This document shows, in pieces, positions 10,482-21,947 of a DNA stretch of 64,000 nucleotides (position 1 is the stretch's first letter; every line of letters begins with the position of its first letter). The position numbers were made by a program, and so were the translations under genes. The notes beneath the pieces are model-generated. The model saw only the letters and a list, made by a program, of their open reading frames with translations. It did not search any database and had not been told where the DNA came from. Origin of the DNA: Lunularia cruciata (lineage: Eukaryota > Streptophyta > Marchantiopsida > Lunulariales > Lunulariaceae); assembly GCA_948567375.1 (NCBI GenBank), contig OX419757.1, positions 52,263,665 through 52,327,664 on the forward strand, written 5' to 3'.

Positions 10482-11155
10482 TAGGGGGGCAATTGTGGCA
10501 CTTTAGAGTCTATGTATGACTTATGTGTGAGTTGTGCTTCTATAGTGTATGATGTTGACAGCGATGTATGTTGTGTAGCAATGTATATACGCACGATAGC
10601 TGTCACGCCATTTGTAGTGCTGCATCTAGATGCTCAAACATTGGAGTTCCAATGATAGTAGTTAGAGTTATTTCAACAATTTCTCAAAGACTACTTTTTG
10701 ATGGTCAGATTTTGTGTTTGGGGTATTGACTTCACGGTGGGGCCCACCATCACTTTGCACCGTTTGCACCGTCGAGTGTGCCATCAGCGGGACCGTTAGG
10801 GTTTCAGAGCTAGCTTGAGTCCAAGGGGTATAGTTTCAAAGTGAGCTCTAGAGAGCTCACTTCTTTGATGTTGAGCCTTCGAGTTCCTGGATATGGTGGA
10901 CAGAGGCCGACGAGCGTCACCTAGATTCTCTATGCTTGAGTGGGTGTGGCTTGATTGTAATCAGTGCCCAGTTGTTGGCAGTTTATAGAGTGACAGATCA
11001 AGTACTGATCTGAGTTGAGTTGAGTTGAGAGTGGTAAGCAATCTGATTATTGTGGCACTTTAGAGTCTATGTATGACTTATGTGTGAGTTGTGCTTCTAT
11101 ATTGTATGATGTTGATAGCGATGTATGTTGTGTAGCAATGTATATACACACGACA
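10482..11155 (+). repeat. Polypurine tract and compound 3' terminus A-B-A' (family 1 copy 1)
   Basis: An AGGGGGGCAAT polypurine tract (about 10483-10493) is followed by block A (10494-10600, starting TGTGGCACTTTAG), block B (10601-11049, starting TGTCACGCC and ending GATTA) and A' (11050-11155), a second copy of A ending CACGACA. A and A' differ at only a few bases. By tract and primer site the expected LTR would be A+B, but the 5' end of the element has B alone and the 3' end carries an extra A'. The outer edge meets the CTTG target duplication. Confidence 0.85.
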
Positions 11156-12529
11156 CTTGATGCATTGAAATTTTTTGGCAAGCACTCTTCTAGATACTCA
11201 AGATCAAGCTTACTTTGTCCACGGCTTATCATCATCAAATTGATGGACAAATTGAATATGCAAATTGCACTTTGGAGAATATGCTTCATGCTTTTATCAA
11301 TGTTCACCATACCAATTGAGATAAATGTCTTGCAATTGCAGAGTTTTCATACAATAATTCCAAACAAACAAGCACCAAATTCTCTCCTTTCTTCCTCAAT
11401 TTTGGCCAAGATCCACTTGTTCCAGATTCCCTTCTTACTCCTCCACCATCTCATATCCCTCATACTTCTACCTTCTTGACCACCATATTCCAATCCCTAC
11501 AACAAGCAGAATCTCATCTCCTTATTGCTCAAATCATCATAAACAATATGTAAAACGCCATCATCATGATCTCACCTTTCAAGTCAATTATAAGGTCATG
11601 TTCTTGTCTAGTAACCTACCCCTCTCACTTGATACCCAAGTTTGTAAATGTGCTTCTAATTAGATAGGGCCCTTTGATGTCACTCAAATCATTTTTGCTT
11701 ATCTACTTGCCTTGCCTTGCCTTATCATAAGCACATCCACCCCGACTTTCATATTTCTAAGTTGAAACTCTTTGTTCTTAATCCATCTTCTTTTTCCTTT
11801 TGTGTTCAACTTCTTCCTCCTCCCACCTTTTATCAATAATCATGAAAAGTATGAAGTTGATTGTATCTTTGCATATTGCCATATTCAAACAAAGCCATCA
11901 ACAACATATAGAGAACAAAATCCTCTAGAAAGGGTATCTCCTTCATGATGCCACTTGGGAGCCTCTTTCTCATCTACAGAATACACAAATGACTATCTAA
12001 GAGTTTGAAGCTTCAATGGCAACAAAAACATCATCAACTAGCAATGGGAGACTATGTAACAATATGGAGTTTAGTGACAAAGTTAGTCAAGGTTAACAAA
12101 GTTGAAAATAGGCCAAATTAGCCTAGAATATTTTAGAAGTATCTAGGAAGCTACTTGGTACCTCCCAAGTATTGAGTAACATGCATACCAAGTGGTGACT
12201 TCTAAGAGGAAGCTTCTTGAGAAGTCTCTTGGCTAGCTTAGCTTGCACCCCAAGTAAGTAGCTTCTAGAAGCTTTGAACTAGCTTCACTTGCATGCCAAG
12301 TAGACAACTTCTAGAAGGAAACTTCTTGAGAAGCTTCCCGATAACTTGGCTTGCATTCCAAGAAAATGGCTCAAGGAAGCTTCTTCAAAAGCTTCTTAAG
12401 AGCTTCGTAAACTCCATGTAAATACCAAAGTCAAAGCTCATGCTAGGTATTTGGAGTTTCCCATACACTTAAGTGTCCCAATATGATCTTCCATTTTCCT
12501 ATTTCTCTCCTTGGTCTTGGTCTTTTACA
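11156..12529 (+). mobile_element. Family 2 Ty3/gypsy copy A, right part with 3' LTR
   Basis: This continues the integrase gene broken at 518: about 11160-11530 matches the integrase of copy B at 23140-23520, and 11580-12000 matches the integrase tail and chromodomain-like end. The 3' LTR is 12055-12529 (475 bp), TGTAACAATATGG...CTTTTACA, matching 24060-24418. Broken, with many inactivating changes. Confidence 0.8.
12055..12529 (+). repeat. 3' LTR of family 2 copy A
   Basis: TG...CA ends. The middle of the LTR is an array of imperfect units rich in the palindrome GAAGCTTC and in AGCTTCTAGAAG (about 12130-12420). The alignment with 24060-24418 stops exactly at CTTTTACA, which sets the right edge. 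Confidence 0.8.
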
Positions 12530-13740
12530 ACCTCTATGTGAGGCTACATCCATGAGAATGCTTTAGGAAATCTTTTAATAACCCCAAGCTCACTGCCATA
12601 TTTGTCATACAAGGCAAGAGCTCCCACACCTCTCAAGTCCACTCCAACCAAGAACTTACAAATGAGAACTAACCAAGGCATAAGAGTAAATTCTAACACC
12701 TTAAAGAAATCTCTAAGATGTTCATATACCATCCTTGACAAACCTCTTGAAAAAAGGAGAGGGGTAGTACGTAATGCTTATGCAAAAAGCAACCTATGAA
12801 GAAATAAAGGCTGCTCAACTTGATAATCTAATACCTCTAGTGGTAATCCCTCATTTACAATAGGATGTAGTGAGATAGGATGTAGGGAAAAGATATTCTC
12901 ATCAATAATACTAGCCATAGACAAAGGGTGTAGTGCTCATACTGCTCTACTAAACTCTCCTCCTTGACCCAATGTCCTACACGATTGTAATCAAGTGGAG
13001 TTTGTGGTATCATGTGGCAAAACTTGTCTTCTAAAACGTGCAACTCTAATAGACTCCTCCTAAAGGGCCGCCCAATCCCCCACTCAAGATCAACAAAATC
13101 TAACATCCACCTCTCTATGCTCCACACATCCCCCTCTAGCATAACAAAGACACCATCGAGCGAATAAGAGGAATAGGAGCCATGCTAAATTGCTCAAGGG
13201 ATCCCGTACTAAACAATCAAGTGGTAGGAAAAAAAACCTATCTAACCTCATCATGGAGTGTATGGGGTAGCCTCTGAAATAGAAGTGAACATAGAAAACT
13301 AGTCTCAAATAACTCCAAAATGAAACCCGCTTGAGAAGCTAACCACTCCCATGACTCAATAGGTATCCTTGGAAAGGTCAACGAAAGGATAGAAGAAGCG
13401 TGCATAATCCGAGTGTCACTTCTATCAATGTGGTCACTCGTCTCACTTAGTGAGCATCCCAAGTAGTCCAATCATAATCCTTTTGCATCCGTCCCACTTG
13501 GGTCTTTACTCTTAGCAAGATAAAACATTGATGATACACTAGGCATGGTGTATCCCGAGCCGCTCTAGGCAACCTCGCATGGGCAAATGTACCTATGGTT
13601 AGTACGAGAATAATTATAATAATATATGATGTTCCTTTCCATCTCTTTCCATATTCACAAAACCACAACCAATCACATCCTAATTCATGGGAGTAAATAC
13701 TATCTCTCAAAAACCTAAAAACTATCATAAGTTTCAATTC
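12530..13740 (-). other. Unidentified stretch with broken minus-strand open frames
   Basis: Several minus-strand frames of 60-96 codons follow each other (13737-13447, 13471-13238, 13142-12855, 12741-12544), with residue use that looks protein-like (for example VDLEWGIGRPFRRSLLELHV). No family is recognised. They may be remains of a transposable-element ORF next to the family 2 LTR; there is no clear start or splice site. Confidence 0.3.
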
Positions 13741-14583
13741 TTATCTCTAAAATTTTTAAATTAAATTTTCAGGGAAATGTAATGTGAATACCAAGAAAAT
13801 AAAATAAAAAACTCATAAATTATTATTGTCAATGTATAATACTTATATATATATATATATATATAGTTTAATAATATTTTACTCAATTCTCTATAATAGT
13901 CCATAATAGATTTCAATAAAACGAAAATAAAAAATCCGAATAGACTCGACTAATCATCCATATGTTACATTCAAAACATATATATCTTTCCTCACCCGAG
14001 CCTCCAAGAACGTCTCTCCTTAATGCTACTACACTTCGTAATTTCGTCCTTAGGGAGGAGATTTAGCAGAAATTAGTCCCTAACTAAGGACGACATAACA
14101 GGACAGTGACAGGTTGGAGACAGCTGGAGACAACCCGCACGTGATAGCCCGACGACAGCGAGGACAAAACTAGCCGAAATGCCACATCAGTCCTGACAGC
14201 TCCCATGATGTCACCCGGCGGCGTGCCTGTCCTGTCTTAATGCCCCTCGCAATATACATGCAACGTGCATGCACTTATACGTACGTCGTACTTCCCCATG
14301 CACAGCTCCCACCCATCTCATCCCGCCATTCAATTTTTACGCCCTAATTTTCCAGCTTCACCAGAAATTTGTAAGTTTAAATTTTGTAATAACTACACGA
14401 CGAATGTGGCCTGAAACTCCCACTGCGGTATGAACTCGCGTTAGAATATGGTGGCTGTCTCGTATTCTATGATTGCACTCGTCATTTCCCTCTTCTTTTG
14501 TGACCTCGGATTCTACTGTATTTTGCACGATTTTCCTTCTTCGACTTTGGTTCCCTCCGTCCTCAGCCCACCCCCTCGTTCTC
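13741..14583. other. Non-coding spacer and upstream region of XTH
   Basis: AT-rich to about 14000, with a (TA)n microsatellite at about 13845-13865, then more GC-rich with a CACGTG-like ACGTGATAG near 14140 and ACGTACGTCGTAC near 14281. No gene is seen. The GC-rich part probably holds the XTH promoter. Confidence 0.4.
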
Positions 14584-14585
14584 GA

Positions 14586-14602
14586 TCCGTGTCTATTTAA
14601 AC
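14586..14602 (+). promoter_or_regulatory. Probable TATA box of XTH
   Basis: A TCTATTTAAACC sequence lies about 340 bases before the XTH start codon, inside a pyrimidine-rich promoter-like stretch. If used, transcription would begin near 14620-14630, leaving a leader of roughly 300 bases. Inference from sequence only. Confidence 0.4.
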
Positions 14603-14928
14603 CGTCCCCACAGCAGCGACCTTTCCTCCAAGTGCAACTAGAGAGGAACTGGTGGGTAGTTGAAGAGCGCGAGTAATTTGGAACGAGCTGATCGTCCACC
14701 TCTTCTCAGTATGTGAAGGAACACTCGCATAGGACTTCAACAGCATGGCGGGCGACTTGTAGTCCAGTTACTTAGCAGCAGCACAGGTAGTTTGTGGCAT
14801 TGGAGTGTGTGCCGATTGAAGTGGTGGTATCTGGATACTGTTGGGTTTAGTTCCAGGACTGGTTAGCCGGAGGTCTCTCGACGTGTTCTGCTTGGAGCAG
14901 GTGGTGGAAGAGCTGGTAGTTCCCGAAG

Positions 14929-16662
14929 ATGGACCCAGCTCGGAAATGGCGAGGGTGCAGCCGAGCATCAAGTGTCGCTGTTATTCTGTGGGCAGTTTTC
15001 TTGTCCCTGGTGGTGGCACAGACTGCACCTTCCGCCAAATCGAAGTTCGACGACTTTTACAAGATTACTTGGGGAGACGATCACGTTTCATTTATTGACG
15101 GTGGTTCCGCAGTCAATCTCGCTCTCGATCAAGCTAATGGTCAGTAGTCTCATCGGTGCGTTTTGCTGTGGGTTTCAAACCAATGTGATGAGTTGTGACT
15201 TACTACTCACAAGTGTACCTGTGTTACGAAGAAGACAACTATGCTATGTTCATCGCTTACTAATGTTCTTCTGAACTCCTGATTGGCCGCAGCATCATCT
15301 TTCGCGTCGAAGACCAAGTATTTGTTTGGTTACTTCAGCACTGGCATCAAATTAGTACCTGGCAACTCGGCTGGAACTGTTACAGCCTACTACGTACGTT
15401 GTTCAAACCATCGATTTCACTGGCCACAGTCTGTGGTAGCGCTGAGTTTTGGCACTCACTAGTCTTAGGAAACTGTGGGTTTCGTGCAGCTGATTATCTT
15501 TCGAGCGAAAGTACAATTGGGTCATTTAGGCGGCTGAAGCTTTTAGCTTAGTACGAGTTGTATTCCTCGTCTGTTAAATGGCATTTGAGATGGTGTGCCA
15601 ATGTTGTCTTTACCCCAGCTGTGCCCACCTCGTCTTCCACACAGACGCCTTGGTTTTATCAATTCTGTACACTGCACATTATGGATATAGTTTTGGGAAT
15701 ATCCGTTCACCTCTATGACTGATCAACCTCTCCCCCCGCAGTTCTCGTCGGAAACTGGGGATGTTAGAGATGAATTGGATTTTGAGTTCTTGGGGAATAG
15801 CAGCGGTCAGCCTTACGCTCTACAAACGAATGTCTTCGCCAATGGAGTTGGGAGGCGGGAGCAACGAATTTACCTGTGGTTTGATCCCACTGAAGATTAC
15901 CATCAATACTCGGTTCTCTGGAACCGCCACCAGATTGTGTGAGTACCATCCTCTCTGCATCGTAGGCCACGATTAAGTCATTGCTAGGATATTATCGGCC
16001 CGACATCCAAGTTCGAGAGTAATATTTTCACTGTCATATGGGGCTCGCTCGAGGTCATAGGGCAGGTCACCTCAATGGTGTTCAAAACTTGTAAACATTT
16101 GGCTTGATAATTCCTGCGCGCTTCTTCTCGGCATAGCATAGGTAGTAAAGCTGAGGGGACTTTTTTACGTACGGATGTATCGAACCAGAAGTTCAGTTGG
16201 GATTAATCGACTGACCAAAATATGAAAACGTTCATCTCTGGAAACTAATTTTCGGGTGGTTGCAGGTTTTACGTAGATGATTACCCTATTAGATTCTTTG
16301 AAAACAACGAGGCAGAAGGAATTGCATTCCCCACGTCACAGTCGATGGGTATTTACGCCAGCATCTGGAACGGTGACATTTGGGCCACGCAGGGTGGTGC
16401 GGTGAAATTGAATTGGACTTACGCACCTTTTGTCTCTTCGTTCGGTAACTTCGAAATTCAAGCGTGTGATGCAGTGAATAATGTCAACTGCGCTTCTGCT
16501 ACTGAAGGTTGGTGGGCAGGATCCGACTATCAGAACATGAATGCAGCTGACATCACCAAGCTGAAGTGGGTGCAACAGAACTACATGGTTTACGATTACT
16601 GCTTTGACACCACCAGATACCCAACTCCCCCTCTCGATTGCGTTCCGAAGAAGGTGCCATGA
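14929..16662 (+). CDS. XTH: Xyloglucan endotransglucosylase/hydrolase (GH16), four exons
   Basis: This enzyme cuts and re-joins xyloglucan chains in the cell wall. Exons: 14929-15139, 15293-15393, 15742-15938, 16266-16662; every intron is GT-AG and the frame is continuous, giving 301 aa, the usual XTH size. Residues 1-31 form a hydrophobic signal peptide ([16 protein letters not shown]). The GH16 active site is [11 protein letters not shown]: Glu115 is the likely nucleophile and Glu119 the acid/base, and an N-glycosylation site follows (Asn123-Ser-Ser), as in most XTHs. The canonical form is HDEIDFEFLG, so His is Arg and Ile is Leu here, both mild. The acceptor-site stretch [14 protein letters not shown] is in exon 2. 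The C-terminal XET_C domain has the conserved Cys pairs (Cys237/Cys245 and YDYC...LDC). The start codon is the only ATG that gives a signal peptide. No disruption is seen. Transferase versus hydrolase activity cannot be told. Confidence 0.93.
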
Positions 16663-18990
16663 GGTAGTACAGGCTGTGGTGTGTTCACTTCATCAACCCC
16701 TGACCCCTTCAGAGGGATGCGCTAAACCCGTGACCATTATTGGTCTCTCTCATTTCTGAGTGGTCTGTAAGACACTTAGTTATCTTTTTGCAACGTTTGG
16801 ACGCTCTCAAGTAACTGTCCTAAGATCTCGAGTATGCTCATGCGCGGGAGTCTGGTTGGAGAGTGGCTCTGAGAACTGCAGACAGGACAGGGTGTGGCGT
16901 TGTAGATAAAGTTACCCATAGGAAAGATGATTTGATTTGATTTGATTTGATTGACCAGCGCAGCTTGGTTATTTTTCAAATCAGCTTGGACTCTCCGATT
17001 ATAGAGCGGTCCAGTGATACCCATTCTATGACAGTGGGCTAGTCCTTCATTTCCCGATATTTCTAACTACTGATTCCATCTCCATTGCGTCTGATATGTT
17101 CTGCATGTTGAATTTTCAATCCTGTTCTTGACTTCTCTTCTGAACACTCGCTCTCTTCCTTAATTGCAACTAAATTGCTTTAGTGCTTCGTGCTGATCAA
17201 ATACTTTGGACTTGCAATATCCCCGATGTCGAGCACAAATTACATCATGCTTGTCTTGTAAACCATGCTTTATCAGCATCCATGCAGATATTAATTCAAA
17301 GTCTGGCGCACGGTGGGACCGGCACTGGCTTAATTTGGAGTGCTCCGTTCGCGTAGGGACTTGAATTGCTCAGCCTCAAGCAAGATGTACCACATCGTCA
17401 CGCCTGAAGAGTGACGTTGTACTTAAAAGCTTTAAAAGTTTTAAAAGCCTAAAAGTTTTACTTTAAAAGTAGATACCGGTAATATGAACTATTATAGATC
17501 CTGACAATGTGGTCAATGTGAAGTCAAGTTTGCACATCTGCTGCACTGTATACATCACAATCAAAATCGAGGAATCTTTTAAAAGATATCATCGCAATAC
17601 GGCAATTGTCAATTTTGAACCGCAGCAATGTAGACCCGCTCAGGACCGTACATTTAACAACCGTGGCAGACCGATCGTACGGTGCAAGTTCTCTTCATTT
17701 CTCAAGCTACGATAAGAAGGGCAATGAATTATCGCTTTTGCGGAAGAAATACTCACTTCTTGAGACACTTCATTTCCATGAAAATCGCAGTGGCAACAGA
17801 AATGTAGTTGGGAAGATGTTATAATCACACCATCAAATTATCGTAAGATACTACAATCACACCATCAGATTATCATCTCGCTTACAACTCAATCGCAGAC
17901 TGGATCAAATTGTATTGGTATCTTACATATGAAGGTAGTTATCCTCAACAAATTCTATTCCCCTTGTCTCCAACTCCAACACTGTCGCTCCTCTCTTCCC
18001 AAATCTATGTATGAAGTACGATAATAAATCTCTTCGCTTCATCACATCCGTTTGTATACTCGCAAAGTCATTTTGCGGAGTGGATAGACCGGATCCATCA
18101 GCCTTATCCTTCTCTCTGGCACAAAATGATGCTCTAAATGCTCAACTAGCCATAGATACGATGAAGTTGTAATGTTAACTCTCGACCAATCAAAAGGAAA
18201 AATAATGTAATTATCATTAAGCTTGTGAATTAAAGCTTGTTCTCAGAACAGAAGAAAAATGTGAAGATCAATTGGAAAGGAGAAAAATAAGAAAAAATAA
18301 GGCTAGACCCCAAAAAATTGATACGAAAAATTTACCCTACTGCAAATATATAATTAAGTGACTAAATTAATTAAATACTAAATAAATCGTATTCATTTAA
18401 AAATAGTTATTTTGAAAATTTATTAGAAATATCTAGAACTTTTTAAAGAAATGTTTTCACTTACTTTAATTTGCATGAAAAATAATCTTTTAGAAACATC
18501 TAATTAATTTAATTTGTATGTCTAAGTAAATAATTTCCAGAAGATAATTTTTTGAAAATTTTTAATTAATTTGATTGATACGCCAAAGAATTGACTTTGA
18601 AGGAAATTTTTTGATTTTTAAAATTTTTTTTTATATATTATTTATAAATATCAAAATCAAAACTCATGTTACACATTCAAAGTTTTCACATACTTAAATG
18701 TTTTATTGTGATATTTTATTTTTGTATTTCTCTCATCGGTTTTTGTATTTTACATTGATAAAAAAGCAAGAATTGGACAAATTGAATTTACAAACCATTA
18801 AATCCATTTGCATCATACCATCAGGATTTACTTTCCTGTATTATCTCAACATCATTTTACAATTTATCACCTCATGTTTTAGATAAGATTTTTTGAATAC
18901 AATCACCCTGTCCGACCGACATACTTACAATTGTAATTTATGGAAAACTATGTATATGTTATATCGAAACGTTAATAAATTAAATATATT
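16663..18990. other. Intergenic spacer downstream of XTH
   Basis: No gene recognised. It contains a (GATTT)n run at about 16928-16952, a small AAAAGCTTT/AAAAGTTTT repeat at about 17425-17470, and an extremely AT-rich stretch from about 18180 to 18990. Confidence 0.5.
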
Positions 18991-21412
18991 ATGGATGGAA
19001 TGATAGAATAGTAACCATGGTAGAAATGCACAAGGTTATCATTCCTATGTCACAAAACATCAAACACCTTACTCGAGTGTTGGATGACGAGATCATCAAC
19101 AACAAGAGAACGTAGAGAGAGTACCCATCTGAGAACGGAAAGATTGAATTTGATTTCCAAAACCTAAGGTTTCTGAAGACAAAAATCTCTCGAGCGTAAT
19201 GTATAACTTTGTATTTGATTGCAAATATTATTTTGAAGCTACCAATCTTCAAGATGAATGGAAACAAATTCTCTTGGCTCACAACTAATAGGATGGAGTA
19301 GCAAAGCTATGGTGACAATTTTGAGCAGAGCGAGTTGAACGACAAATTGTTGCACCAATCTTGACACGTGTAGAATTCAAAAGTACAATAATTGGTCGAT
19401 TCCAAGTTATAAATGATGCATGAGTTGCACAAGATAAGTTGGTAGAGTTGAAACAAATTGGCTCTATAAGAAGTTACATAATGTAATTCCATAACACAAT
19501 CTTGCAAATTCCAAATATACTAGAAGGTGAAGCTTTGGATTGATTTGTGAATGCTTAAAGTCACAAACCAAATAAGAAGTAACTATGCAAGAGCCACAAC
19601 ACTTGGAGGGAGCCATGAGGTTGGCCGAACACTTTGATTCCTTGGTTGCATCAACTTGGTCTCGACCTCAACCTCCACAGAACCTACCAATACACTACAC
19701 ACGGGTGGAAGAGCCGGCATCCATAGAGATTGATGTCATTCAACCGAGGCCACTTGGCACTATAGACATAGAAAAATTACGATAAAATAGTGGTTATTTC
19801 TATTGTTGCCAAATTAGACATTGCATCGTTGAATGTATGCTCAAGAATGGGCAATCTTGACAAATTGCCCAAATGGAGTTTGTGGAGCAAAATGATCAAG
19901 GAAATGAGGAATCCGAGTAGTAGATTTTGAGCAACCTATTGTGAGCTTGATTAGTTTCAATGGGATCAAAGGCTCAACCTATACAAGTTTGCTTCACTTG
20001 TAAGGTTTAATATCTTATCATAGTTGTATCAAAGTCCATGTAATTAGAAAATTAATTATATATTCCTATCAAGTTAGTAAATGGAAGTAGATTGATGATG
20101 GCGGATAGTAGAAAGGATTCTGTATTCCGTACCTTGCATCATGTTACACTCAAGATTTGAAAAGAGTATTTGGAGTGTATGAGGTTTGTAGTGACACCTC
20201 TACACTATGATGCCATTCTAGGTTTGCCTTGGTTTGAACATCATAAGGTTCAATTTGATTAGAGCCGATGATAAATTCAAGTAGAACACCAAGGTAGAAA
20301 TTTCTAGTTAGGTCATCTGGCACCTCTGAGTAAGACACCTAAGAATAGTCAATCTCAAGATGGAAAGTTTGTTGGGAAGGCAGTCATAGAGCAAGCTTTG
20401 GAGGAAAATGAATCTCAATATGAGAAATTTGTCAATGAAACAACCATAGAGCAAAATTTGGAGGAAAATGAGTCCCAAGATGGAAAATTTATCAGTGAAT
20501 TAGCCATAGAGCAAGTTATGGATGAAGATAAGTCTATTTGTGTGGTGTGAATCAAGTTGATTATAGATAGAGGATCTAAGGAGGATCAAAAACCTCATCA
20601 AGCAATGGTTGATCAAATAGTCCAAGAGTTTTCATATATATTTCTTGATGATTTGCCAAATGGATTACCCTCTAATTGTGGTATACACATCAAGATTGAG
20701 TTAGTGAGTAGACAAATCTATCGGCTCTCACCAAAGGATTTAGAGGAGTTGCGAATAACCCTTATGGAGTTATTAGAGAAAGATTTCATACAACATAGTA
20801 CATCTCATTGAGAAACACCGGTTTCTTTTTTTTCCAAAGAAGGATGGAGGACTTCATTTATGTATTGATAACCGTGGGCTCAATAAACAAGCAATGAAGA
20901 ATGCATATCCCTTGCCTTGAATTGATGATTTGCTTGATCAATTGAGTGGAGCACGATACTTCTCCAAGTTGGATCTTTCCAGAAGCTATTGGCAAATCAC
21001 CATTGATAGGGAGGATGGGCAAAAGGTTATCTTTCACACAAGGTATGGCATTTTGAACAGAGAGTTATATCTTTTGGGCTCACTAATGCTCTAGCAATCT
21101 TCATGGAATAGATGTATAGGGTGTTCAATGGCTATTGGATCACTACGTGGTGGTGTTCTTGGATGACATTTTAATCTATAGCAAGATAGAGGTAGAACAT
21201 GCAAATCATGTGTGAGAAGTCTTAAGATGACTATGACAATGTGAGTTTTACTGCAAGAAGTCAAAGTGTACCTTTTGGTAGAAGGAAGTTATCTTCTTGG
21301 ATCAAAATGTCTCATCAAAGGAGATCAAGATAGAAGAGGAGAAAATCAAGACCATCTCTGATTGGCCTACTCCAAAGGATGCTACAAAAGTACGGGCATT
21401 TAATGGATTTGA

Positions 21413-21947
21413 TTCAGATTGTTTTAGACTCAATAGAAAACCTTTGAGATAAATTCCCCAATGATATAAAATAGAGCTCAACTTGACCATTATATCTCCT
21501 TTCACAAGATTTAAAATTGGCTAGATTTTTATAGTTCTAACTTAATTTTGAAATCCTAAGTAGTGCTCAAGTCATGATTCTTTTATTTGGCCAAATTTTT
21601 CATGGGATGCATATAAAATAATAGGAAACACTTTGAGAAGTTGCAATAATTCTACTCATGACTTCAAATTAGAGATTTGACATTCAATTGTAATTGGACA
21701 TGGAATTGCTCTACTATGCTTACAATCTTTTTTAGTATAGTTTGTTGCATCAACTCTCATTCTCTATAATTTTGAGCTAACCAAAGATTATGTAGTAATC
21801 TTTTGTACTTCTATCTAAGCTTTTATGAATTTTGAAGGCTTAATCCATCTCCAATCCCTAGATATGGATCAATTCTTGGGTTGAGCTAAGTTGTGAACTC
21901 TACAAACCCAAGTATATTTGATCCAAACCCCTAAATTCTCTATTTGA
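21413..21947. mobile_element. 535-bp insertion inside the pol region of family 2 copy B
   Basis: The pol sequence stops after ATTTGA (21407-21412) and resumes after a second ATTTGA (21942-21947), where the usual NFYRQFIHYYAHV stretch of Ty3/gypsy pol continues. The segment between is non-coding, without clear terminal inverted repeats or TG/CA ends. A small non-autonomous element with a 5-6 bp duplication fits; the class is unknown. Confidence 0.6.

Larger units (their letters stand above)
519..11155 (+). mobile_element. Ty3/gypsy element with cytosine methyltransferase and PHD finger (family 1, copy 1)
   Basis: This is a near full-length but decayed retroelement. Order on the + strand: 5' terminal repeat (519-1644, enlarged by a nested solo LTR), leader, gag, protease, cytosine-C5 methyltransferase, RT, RNase H, DDE integrase, PHD finger, polypurine tract, and a compound 3' terminus. 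Its ends read TGTCA...CGACA and are flanked by the 4-bp duplication CTTG (515-518 and 11156-11159). The target was the integrase gene of a family 2 element, whose reading resumes after 11159. The copy is broken, with probably twenty or more inactivating changes. The terminal repeats differ from each other by very roughly a tenth, so the insertion is old. A sibling lies at 44307-54179 in inverse orientation. Confidence 0.9.

Noticed and set aside
519-11155. A DIRS/Ngaro-type tyrosine-recombinase element, because of the split repeats
   Set aside because: No tyrosine recombinase is seen. A DDE integrase is clear, and both copies have 4-bp target duplications, which those elements lack.
11050-11155. 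Block A' as an unrelated neighbouring LTR fragment
   Set aside because: The same block follows B in copy 2 at another site, and lies inside the target duplication in both cases.
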